Below, piece after piece: positions 36,340 through 45,485 of a stretch of DNA of 64,000 bases. How positions within the stretch are numbered: the first letter of the stretch is position 1; every line of letters starts with the position of its first letter. A model generated the notes under the pieces. That model was not told the DNA's origin, ran no database searches, and saw nothing but the letters and a program-made list of their open reading frames with translations. Source of the stretch: Bacillota bacterium (lineage in GTDB: Bacteria; Bacillota_A; Clostridia; Lachnospirales; Lachnospiraceae). The stretch spans positions 62,001-126,000 of the forward strand of contig JAEYMU010000058.1 of the NCBI GenBank assembly GCA_023407175.1, given 5' to 3'. Both the position numbers and the translations under genes were made by a program.

Positions 36340-37138
36340 CATTCCCTCCTTCTGTATCACCTTTAGCCGTGTCAGGGGATAAACCGCTTTTGATAGAAAA
36401 TATATCAAAAGCGGTTTCTATAAAGTGGCTGGCAGAATCCATCATTTCCTCGTTTTTTGTTACCATTTGATCTTCCAGATGAAGTTCGGATAATTGCTTA
36501 ATAAGTTCCACATCTCCACCTGTAAAGGACAAAATTGTATCCCACCACCGCTTTGCTAAATCCTGTGCCGCAATGCTGTCCGGCGATATATTCTCATGAA
36601 GCAGAATGGTTGCTTCAATTAGAATCTCTTTCCATTTGTGGTAGAACATTTGAATTGGTTCAACATCTTGAAATTGTGGGGAAAACGCTTCCTGCTGTTC
36701 CTTTGTCAACAGTTGGGGCGCTTGAGAGAATATATCGTCCCCGGGCAAGGAGCTAAGAAACTTGAGCAATACAGCAAACGGCGGCTCCTTGCCCGCTTCA
36801 ATCATGTCGGACATAATACCGATTGTTGCAAACGAAGTATGCAAATGCTCCATTTTTTGAAGCAACAATAACCGCTGATTTTTGAACATTTCCAACAGCT
36901 CGTTTTTATTGGGTTGAAGTAAAATCTGCTCTCTGATTTGATCTAATGAGAAGTCAAGCGACTTATATAATACAATCTGTTCAAGCCGTATTAAATCGTC
37001 TTGCGTATAATATCGGCGTCCACCGTCCGTCCTTCCTGATGAACGCAACAATCCGATATTATCATAATGCTGGACTGTACGAATCGTCAGACCCGCAGCA
37101 GAGGCAATTTCACCACTTGTATATCTTTTTTCATTCAT
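36302..37138 (-). CDS. MerR family regulator (TipA-like)
   Basis: 278 residues. The N-terminal MerR wHTH and its wing are clear: SGEIASAAGLTIRTVQHYDNIGLL (read in parts), GRRYYTQDDLIRLEQI. A coiled-coil dimerisation helix follows, then a ~130-residue domain with WKEILIEATILLHE resembling TipA-type effector domains (TipAS). TipA proteins bind peptide antibiotics and activate. Here the regulator leads an operon with an ABC exporter and has a 19-bp-spacer promoter of its own; autoregulation is expected. A sequence like EGGNDDTANKP at the C terminus is extra to the domain and overlaps the next gene. Confidence 0.9.
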   Translation of the reverse strand: MNEKRYTSGEIASAAGLTIRTVQHYDNIGLLRSSGRTDGGRRYYTQDDLIRLEQIVLYKSLDFSLDQIREQILLQPNKNELLEMFKNQRLLLLQKMEHLHTSFATIGIMSDMIEAGKEPPFAVLLKFLSSLPGDDIFSQAPQLLTKEQQEAFSPQFQDVEPIQMFYHKWKEILIEATILLHENISPDSIAAQDLAKRWWDTILSFTGGDVELIKQLSELHLEDQMVTKNEEMMDSASHFIETAFDIFSIKSGLSPDTAKGDTEGGNDDTANKPDKEIR

Positions 37139-37157
37139 ACTGCTCCCCCTTAAATTA

Positions 37158-37188
37158 AGTATAATTCATTACGTAACGTAATGAGCAA
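37158..37188 (-). promoter_or_regulatory. MerR-type promoter with palindromic operator
   Basis: On the minus strand: TTGCTC (-35, 37183-37188), a 19-bp spacer and TATACT (-10, 37158-37163). The spacer holds CATTACGTAACGTAATG (37167-37183), a perfect 17-bp palindrome centred on A. An over-long 19-bp spacer with a dyad operator is the hallmark of promoters activated by MerR proteins through DNA distortion. Confidence 0.88.
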
Positions 37189-37315
37189 GAGAAACTTTAA
37201 TTATATTATGCTTTTTTAGGAAACATATCAAGGGTCAGAACACGAAATCAAAGGTAATCGTTAAAGGGCAAGCAATTTGAATAGCAAAAAATGTTAATAA
37301 AATGAAATAATTGTA

Positions 37316-37344
37316 TTTACAAGTATTGGAAGAAATATTATAAT
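37316..37344 (+). promoter_or_regulatory. Promoter of the opp operon
   Basis: TTTACA (37316-37321), 17 bp, TATAAT (37339-37344), 45 bp before the first gene of the operon. Consensus-based call; no operator is visible nearby. Confidence 0.65.
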
Positions 37345-37388
37345 ATATTTTAAATAGTAACCAAATTAGAAAAGAATTGAGGGAAGCT

Positions 37389-38426
37389 ATGGTTAAGAAG
37401 GAATTACTAAGGATAAGAAATCTTGTAACGTCATTTCGAATACAAGGACAGTATTATGCGGCGGTAGACAATGTATCGCTTACAGTAAATGAGAATGAAG
37501 TGTTTGCCATTGTGGGTGAGTCAGGGTGCGGAAAAAGCGCGCTGGCTCTTTCTGTTTTAAATTTGCATAATCAGGCAAATACGAAGGTAGAGGGCAATAT
37601 TTATTTTCAGAATAAGGATTTATTGGCCCTAAGCCTGAATGAATTGAATGAAATAAGGGGAAGGGATATCGGCATGATATTTCAGGATCCTTTAACTGCG
37701 TTAAATCCTCTTATGAAAATCGGAGCCCAGATTGAGGAATCCCTCTCCTATCATACGCCAATGAACAGAAATAATCGCAGAAAGCGGGCGATGGAGCTCT
37801 TGGAGGCAGTGGGCATCCAGTCCCCGGAGCTTACCTATCACCAATTTCCCCATGAGCTGTCAGGCGGTATGCGGCAAAGAGCAATGATTGCCATTGCACT
37901 GGCCTGCAAGCCGTCGCTGGTAATAGCAGACGAGCCCACAACAGCCCTGGATGTTACCATACAGGCGCAAATATTGGACTTGCTGAAGAAGCTTCAGCAG
38001 GAAATTAAGTCAGGAATTATCTTGATTACTCACGATCTGGGTGTTGTTGCAGAGATGGCGGACAAGGTGGCAGTCATGTATGCAGGGCAGATTGTAGAAA
38101 CAGCGGATGTAAAGGAGATATTTAAAAACCCGATGCATCCATATACGAAATCACTGCTGGCCTCTGTGCCTAATTCCTCCACGGCAGACAGCGGGGATAG
38201 GAATAAGCGGCTTCCCGTGATCGAAGGTATGGTCCCCTCCCTTTTAAAAATGGAGCGGAAGGGATGCCGTTTTGCACCCCGGATTCCCTGGATACCCGCT
38301 TTCGAGCATGAGGAAATACCCCAGTACCATGAAATAAAACAGGGGCATTATGTTCTGTGCAGCTGCTATCAGAATTTCCATTTAAAACGGGAAAGTAGGA
38401 ATAAGTATGGCTTTATTGGAAGTTAA
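37389..38426 (+). CDS. oppD: Oligopeptide ABC transporter ATPase OppD-type
   Basis: 345 residues from ATG 37389; the TTG at 37377 has no site, while GAGGGAAGC precedes 37389. Walker A is GESGCGKS (43-50), the signature [16 protein letters not shown], Walker [11 protein letters not shown], and the C-terminal region has the OppD peptide/dipeptide-subfamily extension, here with CRFAPR and CSCYQ cysteines instead of the usual FeS-type Cys set. It overlaps oppF by 20 bp. Together they energise peptide uptake through the permeases encoded next. Confidence 0.93.
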   Translation: MVKKELLRIRNLVTSFRIQGQYYAAVDNVSLTVNENEVFAIVGESGCGKSALALSVLNLHNQANTKVEGNIYFQNKDLLALSLNELNEIRGRDIGMIFQDPLTALNPLMKIGAQIEESLSYHTPMNRNNRRKRAMELLEAVGIQSPELTYHQFPHELSGGMRQRAMIAIALACKPSLVIADEPTTALDVTIQAQILDLLKKLQQEIKSGIILITHDLGVVAEMADKVAVMYAGQIVETADVKEIFKNPMHPYTKSLLASVPNSSTADSGDRNKRLPVIEGMVPSLLKMERKGCRFAPRIPWIPAFEHEEIPQYHEIKQGHYVLCSCYQNFHLKRESRNKYGFIGS

Positions 38427-39333
38427 GGATTTGAAGGTTTATTATCCGGTCAGAGGCGGAATTTTGGGCCGGATTCAGGAATATGTAAGAGCAGTGGACG
38501 GTATTTCCTTTTCCATTGAGGAAGGGGAAACTCTGGGGCTTGTGGGAGAATCCGGTTCGGGTAAAAGCACCACCGGCAAAGCGGTGATTGGCTTGGCCAG
38601 AATTACCCAGGGACAGATTCGTTATCAGGGAGAGGATATTACAAAATATGTAGGGAAAAATCACAGTGAGTACCGCAAGGGTGTTCAGATGATATTTCAG
38701 GATGCCTATTCCTCGCTGAATCCTAAAAAGCGGGTTTTGGACATTATTGCGGAACCGATTCGCAATTTTGAAAAACTGACTGCCGGAGAAGAAAGAAATA
38801 AGGTGGATGAGCTTCTTGATATAGTGGGGCTGTCCCCTGAAACAGCCCTTAAGTATCCCTATGAATTCTCCGGCGGGCAGCGCCAGAGAATCGGTATTGC
38901 ACGGGCAATGGCGCTGAAGCCGAAGCTCATTATTGCAGACGAGCCGGTTTCCGCCCTGGATTTATCAGTGCAGGCCCAGGTTCTTAATTTTATGAAGGAT
39001 ATCCAGCAGCAATTTCATCTGGCCTTTCTGTTTATCAGTCATGATCTTGGCGTGGTGGAGCATATGTGCTCCAATATTGCGATTATGCACAGGGGGCGTT
39101 TTGTTGAAATGGGCCGCCGGAAACAAATTTATGAACAGGCCTCCCATATTTATACGAAGCGTTTAATTGCCGCAATACCCAATATGGACCCTGATATGAG
39201 GGAAAAGTCGCAGAGGTACCGGGATCAGGTTGCAGAGGAATACAATCTGCGCCAGGAGCAGTATTATACAAAGGACAACCGGGTATATGACATGAAAGAA
39301 TTAAGCGACAAGCATTTTGTTGCCCTGCCATAG
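38407..39333 (+). CDS. oppF: Oligopeptide ABC transporter ATPase OppF-type
   Basis: 308 residues. Walker [13 protein letters not shown], signature [15 protein letters not shown], Walker [11 protein letters not shown] and switch His in [11 protein letters not shown] are all present, with the short OppF-type C terminus. It partners OppD as a heterodimer. The start lies 20 bp inside oppD, so the two are translationally coupled. The gap to oppB is 15 bp. Confidence 0.93.
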   Translation: MALLEVKDLKVYYPVRGGILGRIQEYVRAVDGISFSIEEGETLGLVGESGSGKSTTGKAVIGLARITQGQIRYQGEDITKYVGKNHSEYRKGVQMIFQDAYSSLNPKKRVLDIIAEPIRNFEKLTAGEERNKVDELLDIVGLSPETALKYPYEFSGGQRQRIGIARAMALKPKLIIADEPVSALDLSVQAQVLNFMKDIQQQFHLAFLFISHDLGVVEHMCSNIAIMHRGRFVEMGRRKQIYEQASHIYTKRLIAAIPNMDPDMREKSQRYRDQVAEEYNLRQEQYYTKDNRVYDMKELSDKHFVALP

Positions 39334-39348
39334 AAAGTGAGATAAATT

Positions 39349-40311
39349 ATGTGGAAAACAATTGTGAGAAGAATTTTGATTCTGATACCCCAGGTCATTA
39401 TTTTAAGCTTATTGGTGTTCCTGCTTGCTAATTTTATGCCTGGTGATGCCCTGACGGGAAAAATTGATCCGAATGTGTCTCCCGCCAGGCTGGAGCAGCT
39501 GCGCCAGCAGTGGGGGTATTATGACCCCTGGTATGTAAAATATTTTCGGTGGCTATGGGATGCACTGCACGGAAATCTGGGAGAAAGTACCGCATATAAA
39601 ATTCCTGTTACCCAGCTGATCGGCCAGCGCGCCTACAATACCTTCTGGCTTGCACTGCTTACAATCGTGATAACCTATATCATTGGAATTACACTGGGGG
39701 TCCTTTCCGGACGCTACAACGGTAAATTTGTCGACAAGGCAACAACCATTTATACCTTTGTTTCCTTGGCAATGCCGACCGTAGTACTTGGACTGATCAA
39801 TATTTTTATTTTCTCCTTTAAGCTGAAATGGTTTCCCATCGGCGGCAGTGTGGATGTGCGGTATACCGCAGGAACGCTTGCCTATTACTGGGACCGCTTC
39901 TATCATATGGTACTTCCCGCCATCACGGGAGGCTTGCTTTATACGGTCGGAATTATACAGTTTTTACGAAGTGAGATCATTGATTATAAAAATTCCGACT
40001 TTGTAGTAACAGCCCGTTCCAAGGGAGTTCCTGAAAGAAGGATATATTCACGGCATATTTTTCGTAATGCCCTGCTGCCGGTGGCATCTTCCATGGGCTA
40101 TGACATCGCCTTCCTTCTAGGAGGCTCAATTTTTATTGAAAGTGTGTTTTCCTATCCCGGAATGGGGAGGCTGTTTCTTGAGTCAATTACCCGAAGAGAT
40201 TATGCGGTGGTAAATGCACTGATTATTCTGTTTGCGGTACTGACGGTTCTGGGTACACTGCTGTCTGATATCATCATGTCCGTCGTCGATCCGAGAATCA
40301 GAATTAAATAG
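39349..40311 (+). CDS. oppB: Oligopeptide ABC transporter permease OppB-type
   Basis: 320 residues with six transmembrane segments. The binding-protein-dependent permease EAA motif with RSKGVPERRIYSRHIFRNALLPVASS is clear, as are the N-terminal MPGDALTGKIDPN periplasmic loop and the C-terminal LSDIIMSVVDPRIR ending shared by OppB/DppB proteins. It forms the membrane channel with OppC. It sits in the usual place in the operon. Confidence 0.93.
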   Translation: MWKTIVRRILILIPQVIILSLLVFLLANFMPGDALTGKIDPNVSPARLEQLRQQWGYYDPWYVKYFRWLWDALHGNLGESTAYKIPVTQLIGQRAYNTFWLALLTIVITYIIGITLGVLSGRYNGKFVDKATTIYTFVSLAMPTVVLGLINIFIFSFKLKWFPIGGSVDVRYTAGTLAYYWDRFYHMVLPAITGGLLYTVGIIQFLRSEIIDYKNSDFVVTARSKGVPERRIYSRHIFRNALLPVASSMGYDIAFLLGGSIFIESVFSYPGMGRLFLESITRRDYAVVNALIILFAVLTVLGTLLSDIIMSVVDPRIRIK

Positions 40312-40328
40312 GAGAGGGGTGTTATCCT

Positions 40329-41249
40329 GTGGGAAAAGTCAAAAATAAAATGAGTGCGAATTTGTATCATACCTCCGGTGAGCCGGTACAGCCTCCCTCC
40401 TTTGCCAGGCTGGTCTTAAAGGAGATTATGTATGACCGTCTGGCAGCCGTATCCTTCATCCTGCTGCTCATAATACTGATAACGGTATTTATCGGTGCGA
40501 TGTTTATTGATCCCGATTCCTCCGGAAAGATTAGTCTGGCTAAAATCAATAAGGCTCCTTCTTCAAAATATATTCTGGGGACAGATGCTTCCGGCCGTGA
40601 TATGCTCACACAGATTTTTCTGGGAGCAAGAAACTCCTTCCTGATTGCCTTTGGAGTCACCATTCTATGCGGTATTGTCGGTATTCTGGCGGGTTTGTGT
40701 TCCGGCTTCTACGGCGGGAAAATCGATAATTTTATTATGCGTATATTGGATTTTATTGCGATGCTGCCCCGTTTGATGATTATTATCGTACTGGTTTCGC
40801 TGGTACCGAACTACAATGTAATCAGTTTTATTCTGATTATTGCCGCTTTCAGCTGGGTCGGTGATGCGCGTCTGGTCCGGGCAAAAACATTGCAGCAAAG
40901 CAGTCTGGATTATGTACAGGCATCTAAAACCCTCGGAACAAGGAACATAATCATTATGTTCCGGGAGGTGCTGCCCAACATAGGTTCACTGATTATTGTT
41001 AATCTTACGTTAAACCTGGCCGGAAATATGGGGCTGGAGACTGGTTTGACCTTCCTGGGCTTCGGTTTGCCTTTTAATACGCCGAGCCTCGGTACGCTGA
41101 TCAGTTATGCGGCGATTCCTGAAAATATGCAAAAGAGATGGTGGCAATGGTTACCCGCATCCTTGTTAATTGTAATAATGATGCTTTGTATAAACTTTGT
41201 CGGACAGGCGATTAAACGCGCTGCCGACGCAAAACAAAGGGTGGCATAA
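40329..41249 (+). CDS. oppC: Oligopeptide ABC transporter permease OppC-type
   Basis: 306 residues from GTG 40329, after GGAGAGGGG; an in-frame ATG lies seven codons on. OppC-type features are the N-terminal cytoplasmic segment followed by a first helix, the KYILGTDASGRDMLTQIFLGARNS motif (read in parts) and the EAA loop ASKTLGTRNIIIMFREVLPNIGS. GTLISYAAIPENMQKRWWQW near the C terminus is typical. Channel partner of OppB. Confidence 0.93.
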   Translation: MGKVKNKMSANLYHTSGEPVQPPSFARLVLKEIMYDRLAAVSFILLLIILITVFIGAMFIDPDSSGKISLAKINKAPSSKYILGTDASGRDMLTQIFLGARNSFLIAFGVTILCGIVGILAGLCSGFYGGKIDNFIMRILDFIAMLPRLMIIIVLVSLVPNYNVISFILIIAAFSWVGDARLVRAKTLQQSSLDYVQASKTLGTRNIIIMFREVLPNIGSLIIVNLTLNLAGNMGLETGLTFLGFGLPFNTPSLGTLISYAAIPENMQKRWWQWLPASLLIVIMMLCINFVGQAIKRAADAKQRVA

Positions 41250-41273
41250 TAAAAGAGTAAAGGAGGATATAGG

Positions 41274-43100
41274 ATGAGAATGAAAAAATTACTGGCAATC
41301 ATTTTGTCAGCAGCGCTGGTGGCCGCTTCCATGGCCGGATGCGCTAAAAAGGAGTCGGACGAGGATACCTCGGAGCCGACAGTAACACAGGGAGAAAAGG
41401 ACGGAGCAGATAATGAAAGTGTCAGTGCGGCGCAGGAAGCTGCTTCTAAATTTCCTTCCGTAGTAACGAACAATGATTCCAGCATTGAGGGAGGAATTTT
41501 GAAGTTTGCCATGGCCAGTGATTCGGCCTTTGCCGGAGTCTTGAACTGGTGCTTCTATGAGGATGTATACGATGGTATGATTCTTGGTTTTTTTGCGGAA
41601 GGCTTAATCAGCTTCGATGAAAATTTTGTTGCCGATCAGGACGGGGCCGCAACCTATGAATATGATACGGAGGCTAAGACCATAACCCTTCATATGAGGG
41701 AGGGTGTTAAATGGCATGACGGAGAACCGGTTACCCTGGATGATCTGGTTTTTGCCTATGAAGTAATTTGTGATAAGGATTATGAGGGTATGCGTTATGA
41801 TGAGACCTTTACCAACATCGAAGGTGTAGAGGAATATAATGCAGGCACAGCGGATACAATATCCGGACTGGAGCTGTCCGAGGACAAGATGACCTTAACC
41901 ATACATTTTAAAGAGTTTTATCCGTCTATCTTAGTCGGTGGCTTTTGGACCAATCCGATTCCCAGACATTATTATGGAGATATTCCGGTAAAGGATATGG
42001 CGGCGGATCCCAAGACACGTTCCACGCCAATCGGCTTCGGACCCTTTAAGGTGAAGAATATTGTGCCGGGAGAATCGGTGGAGTTTGAACGCTTTGATGA
42101 TTACTGGATGGGCAAGCCCAAGCTGGACGGTGTAGTTCTGACCGTGGTAAATCCGGAGCTGATTCCGTCCGCCATGCAGGAGGGCAAGTATGATGTGGCG
42201 GAATTCTCTGTACAGCAGTATCCTGATTATACCAGTCCGACCAATTACCAGTACCTGGGTCAAATCGAGACGGTATTCAGCTATACAGGCTTTAAGCTTG
42301 GTACCTGGAATGCTGAAAAGAATGAGAATATCTATAATCCTGATTCGAAAATGGCCAATGTAAAGCTCCGTCAGGCCATCGGCTATGCGGTGGATAATAC
42401 CACACTGGCCCAGGAGCTTTATAGCGGGCTGCGTTTCCTGGCCACCTCGGTCATCACGCCAAGACATTCTTCTTATCAGGATACGAGTCTGGCCGGCTAT
42501 ACCTATGATCAGGAGAAGGCAAAGCAGCTGTTGGATGAGGCCGGCTATGTAGATAAGGATGGAGACGGTTACCGCGAGGATCCTTCCGGTAATCAGCTTA
42601 CCATTACCTGGGCAGCTATGGACGGAGAGAATATGGATACCTATGCCCAGTTTAAGATTCAGTGCTGGAAGGATGTAGGACTGCGTGTTGAGCTGTACAA
42701 CGGACGTCTTACGGAGTTCAACGCATTCTATGATGCTGTGGAAGGAGATGATCCGGCGATTGATATGTATGATGCTGCCTGGAATACAGGGTACGATCCA
42801 AATCCGTCCGCTCTTTGGGGACGCTCCTCCTCGGCTAATTATACCAGATATACCAATGAAAATTTTGATGCCATTATTGCGGATATCTCCTCAGATAAGG
42901 CCTGGGACAGCACCTTCCTGACAGAAAAATATAAGGAGTGGCAGGAGGCTTTCTTTAATGAAGCATCGGCAATCCCCACTCTCTGGAGAATCGAACTCAC
43001 CGCCGTCAATAACCGTGTGAAGAATTATGAGGTTACCTCTACGGATATTAAGCAGACCCTGCATTTGGTCGAACTGACTGCGGAGGAACCGGTGAAGTAA
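41274..43100 (+). CDS. oppA: Oligopeptide-binding lipoprotein OppA-type (SBP family 5)
   Basis: 608 residues. A lipoprotein signal ends in MAGC with lipidated Cys23. A Ser/Asp/Glu-rich linker follows. The family 5 solute-binding fold has VKWHDGEPVTLDDLVFAYE, RHYYGDIP, GFGPFKVKNI, LRQAIGYAVDNTTLAQELYSG (read in parts) and VITPRHSSYQD. AAGGAGGATAT precedes ATG 41274. It would capture peptides outside the membrane and deliver them to OppBC. The gene is last in the operon; the terminator lies 88 bp downstream. Confidence 0.94.
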   Translation: MRMKKLLAIILSAALVAASMAGCAKKESDEDTSEPTVTQGEKDGADNESVSAAQEAASKFPSVVTNNDSSIEGGILKFAMASDSAFAGVLNWCFYEDVYDGMILGFFAEGLISFDENFVADQDGAATYEYDTEAKTITLHMREGVKWHDGEPVTLDDLVFAYEVICDKDYEGMRYDETFTNIEGVEEYNAGTADTISGLELSEDKMTLTIHFKEFYPSILVGGFWTNPIPRHYYGDIPVKDMAADPKTRSTPIGFGPFKVKNIVPGESVEFERFDDYWMGKPKLDGVVLTVVNPELIPSAMQEGKYDVAEFSVQQYPDYTSPTNYQYLGQIETVFSYTGFKLGTWNAEKNENIYNPDSKMANVKLRQAIGYAVDNTTLAQELYSGLRFLATSVITPRHSSYQDTSLAGYTYDQEKAKQLLDEAGYVDKDGDGYREDPSGNQLTITWAAMDGENMDTYAQFKIQCWKDVGLRVELYNGRLTEFNAFYDAVEGDDPAIDMYDAAWNTGYDPNPSALWGRSSSANYTRYTNENFDAIIADISSDKAWDSTFLTEKYKEWQEAFFNEASAIPTLWRIELTAVNNRVKNYEVTSTDIKQTLHLVELTAEEPVK

Positions 43101-43188
43101 GAGCGAGAGGAAAGCGTTGATATATTGGATTTCATACAGGTAATAGAACAATTGGCTGTATGGGATAAAACGGATAGGTAAGAAAGAG

Positions 43189-43231
43189 GCATCTGGAGCG
43201 TATCAAAATGATATACTTCAGATGCTTTTTT
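43189..43231 (+). terminator. Terminator of the opp operon
   Basis: GCATCTGGAG and CTTCAGATGC pair around a loop (one mismatch), followed by six Ts. Confidence 0.85.
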
Positions 43232-43243
43232 CTTGATTGCAAT

Positions 43244-43272
43244 TTGCCTTTTTCTTCAAATGATGTTAAAAT
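43244..43272 (+). promoter_or_regulatory. Promoter of the nucleoside salvage genes
   Basis: TTGCCT (43244-43249), 17 bp, TAAAAT (43267-43272), 44 bp before deoD. Consensus-based; no operator is visible. Confidence 0.6.
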
Positions 43273-43316
43273 TATTGAATGAGAATGAAAGAAACTCACG
43301 AAAGGAGTATATTAAT

Positions 43317-44024
43317 ATGAGTATACCAACGCCACATAATGAAGCAAAGCAGGGTGAAATCGCAAAGACTGTGTTAATGCCGGGAGATCCGTTACGAGCA
43401 AAATTCATTGCAGAAAACTACCTTGAGAATGCGGTATGTTTTAATAATATAAGGAATATGCTCGGCTATACCGGAACCTATCAGGGAAAAAGAATATCAG
43501 TAATGGGCGGAGGCATGGGAATGCCCTCCATGGGCATATATTCCTATGAGCTGTTCCATTTCTATGATGTGGATAATATCATCCGTATCGGCTCGGCAGG
43601 TGGAATTGCTGAGCACGTAAAGCTTCGTGACATAGTAATCGGAATGGGAGCCTCTACGAATTCAAATTATGCAGCCCAGTATAAACTGCCGGGAACCTTT
43701 ACACCGATAGCGGACTTCGGACTGCTCCGTAAAGCAGTGGAAGCAGCGGAGAGGCTGAATATTAAAACCGTGGTGGGCAATCTGCTGTCCTCGGATACCT
43801 TTTATGATGATAATACAGAGGCAAATGCCTTATGGCGTAAGATGAATGTTCTTGCGGTTGAGATGGAAGCCGCCGCCCTTTATATGAATGCGGCAAGAGC
43901 CGGAAAGAATGCGCTTTGTATTGTAACGATATCCGATCACGTATTTACCGGAGAAGCACTTTCCGCTCAGGACAGGCAGTTAACCTTCCGAGATATGATG
44001 GAGATTGCACTGGAAATTGCATGA
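43317..44024 (+). CDS. deoD: Purine-nucleoside phosphorylase
   Basis: 235 residues from ATG 43317, preceded by AAAGGAGTATAT; the frame opens earlier but those codons lack a site. Trimeric/hexameric bacterial PNP motifs: TVLMPGDPLRAKFIAE, MGGGMGMPSMGIYSYEL, RIGSAGGI, and AVEMEAAALYMNAA. The base-contact Asp lies in TISDHVFTGE. It splits purine (deoxy)ribonucleosides with phosphate. Next to deoC and cdd it forms a deoxynucleoside salvage set. Confidence 0.96.
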   Translation: MSIPTPHNEAKQGEIAKTVLMPGDPLRAKFIAENYLENAVCFNNIRNMLGYTGTYQGKRISVMGGGMGMPSMGIYSYELFHFYDVDNIIRIGSAGGIAEHVKLRDIVIGMGASTNSNYAAQYKLPGTFTPIADFGLLRKAVEAAERLNIKTVVGNLLSSDTFYDDNTEANALWRKMNVLAVEMEAAALYMNAARAGKNALCIVTISDHVFTGEALSAQDRQLTFRDMMEIALEIA

Positions 44025-44051
44025 TAATATACACAGGAATGGAGATAAATC

Positions 44052-44723
44052 ATGGATAAAAAACTGATCTTTGAAAGAGTAGATCATACTTTACTTGCTC
44101 AGACAGCAACCTGGGAGGAGGTAAGGCTGCTCTGCGATGATGCAATAGCCTATGGTGTAGCCTCTGTCTGTATCCCACCCTCCTATGTCAGACAGGTAAA
44201 GGAATATGTGCGGGATAAGATGGCAGTATGCACCGTGATTGGATTTCCCAATGGGTATCATACGACGGCGGTCAAGGTATTTGAAACAAAGGATGCCCTT
44301 GAAAACGGAGCCGATGAGATTGACATGGTAATCAATATCGGATGGCTGAAGGATAAGAAATATGAGCTGATATTGGATGAAATCAAGCAGCTGAAGCAGG
44401 CCTGCGGTAATAAAATACTTAAGGTCATTATTGAAACCTGCCTGCTGACAGAGCAGGAAAAAATCAAAATGTGTGAGATCGTAACCAGGGCCGGTGCAAA
44501 TTTTATCAAGACCTCGACTGGTTTCTCGAAGGCTGGTGCAACCTTTGAGGATATCGCACTGTTTGCACTTCATGTTGGTAAGGATGTTCGGATTAAGGCC
44601 GCCGGCGGTATTTCCTCCTTTGAGGACGCCATAAGATTTATCGAGCTTGGAGCGCAGCGTCTTGGAACCAGCAGAATTGTGAAGCTGGCTAAAAACCAGG
44701 AGAAGGACAGTGCCGGCTACTAA
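44052..44723 (+). CDS. deoC: Deoxyribose-phosphate aldolase
   Basis: 223 residues. A class I aldolase TIM barrel that cleaves 2-deoxyribose 5-phosphate to acetaldehyde and glyceraldehyde 3-phosphate. The Schiff-base Lys153 is in [10 protein letters not shown], with Asp91 (DEIDMVI) and Lys182 (RIKAAGGIS) completing the catalytic set. It begins 27 bp after deoD with GGAGATAAATC. The products link nucleoside salvage to glycolysis. Confidence 0.96.
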   Translation: MDKKLIFERVDHTLLAQTATWEEVRLLCDDAIAYGVASVCIPPSYVRQVKEYVRDKMAVCTVIGFPNGYHTTAVKVFETKDALENGADEIDMVINIGWLKDKKYELILDEIKQLKQACGNKILKVIIETCLLTEQEKIKMCEIVTRAGANFIKTSTGFSKAGATFEDIALFALHVGKDVRIKAAGGISSFEDAIRFIELGAQRLGTSRIVKLAKNQEKDSAGY

Positions 44724-44726
44724 ATA

Positions 44727-44784
44727 GCAAGGGGGTAAACCTCCCGAAAAGCAAGAGGGGTAACCTCCTAAAAGGCAAGGAGGA
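44727..44784 (+). repeat. Tandem repeats carrying Shine-Dalgarno and anti-Shine-Dalgarno sequences
   Basis: Unit 1 (44727-44750), unit 2 (44751-44774) and a partial unit 3 (44775-44784) each begin GCAAG and contain a G-rich run: GGGGG, GAGGGG and GGAGGA. Units 1 and 2 each also carry ACCTCC, able to pair with those runs. The third unit's GGAGGA is the actual ribosome-binding site of cdd. Alternative pairings could mask or expose it. Confidence 0.65.
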
Positions 44785-44787
44785 TTT

Positions 44788-45300
44788 ATGAAGGAACAGG
44801 ATAACAATCAACAGGAAAATGAACAAAGGAACAGCCTTGTACCTCGTGAAAGAGGAGAACTGATAACAAAGGAGGGTATTGTAAGTCATTCTGTGGCAAA
44901 AAACCTGATACGGGATGCTATGGAGAGTATGAAGAATGCTTACACACCTTATTCCCATTTTACAGTCGGGGCAGCCTTACTAACCAAGAAACAAAAGGTT
45001 TATAAGGGCTGTAATATCGAAAATGCAGCCTATGGACCCTCCAACTGTGCTGAACGAACAGCACTGTTTAAGGCAATCAGCGAGGGAGAACGGGAATTCT
45101 CCGCAATTGCTGTTGTTGGCGGTAAGAATGGACTGGTGACCGAGTTTTGTCCGCCCTGCGGTGTTTGCCGCCAGGTACTGAGGGAATTTGTGGACCCGAA
45201 GAGCTTTCTGGTCATCCTGGCAAGATCAGAGGAGGATTATCTGGTGTTTTTGCTGGAGGAGCTTCTTCCGTTAAGCTTTGGCCCCGAGATCATGAATTGA
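44788..45300 (+). CDS. cdd: Cytidine deaminase with N-terminal extension
   Basis: 170 residues, about 40 longer than the usual small cytidine deaminase. The extra N-terminal residues (to ~38) are hydrophilic, Gln/Glu/Asn-rich and probably disordered. The core has YTPYSHFTVGAALLT, the zinc site GPSNCAERTALFKAI and PPCGVCRQVLREF, giving Cys-Cys-Cys ligation plus catalytic Glu. It deaminates cytidine and deoxycytidine. ATG 44788 has GGAGGA within the tandem repeat. An internal start near residue 45 would give the standard length, but no site is seen. Confidence 0.92.
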   Translation: MKEQDNNQQENEQRNSLVPRERGELITKEGIVSHSVAKNLIRDAMESMKNAYTPYSHFTVGAALLTKKQKVYKGCNIENAAYGPSNCAERTALFKAISEGEREFSAIAVVGGKNGLVTEFCPPCGVCRQVLREFVDPKSFLVILARSEEDYLVFLLEELLPLSFGPEIMN

Positions 45301-45377
45301 CATTCATGAATTAATGCCAGGCAGGTTTTATTTCTGCTTCCATAATTAATTACGATATGTTATACTACTTTGTGCGA

Positions 45378-45398
45378 AGGGCGTGTCTGACACGCCCT
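45378..45398. repeat. Perfect palindrome upstream of glyA
   Basis: AGGGCGTGTC and GACACGCCCT form perfect 10-bp arms around a single T. The arm is identical to the first ten bases of the MITE-like element at 27391. It may be a collapsed copy of that element (ends joined), or an operator or attenuator for glyA 87 bp downstream. Confidence 0.55.
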
Positions 45399-45485
45399 AA
45401 GATTGGCAGTATGCCAGTACGCAAAAAAGATGAAGCGGTGACCTCATCACTTGTCATGAAAAATACCGGAAAGGAATTGAAGAAA

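Noticed and set aside
44091..44807. 238-codon frame antisense to deoC
   Set aside because: Fully covers deoC; no motif or site. Considered a shadow.
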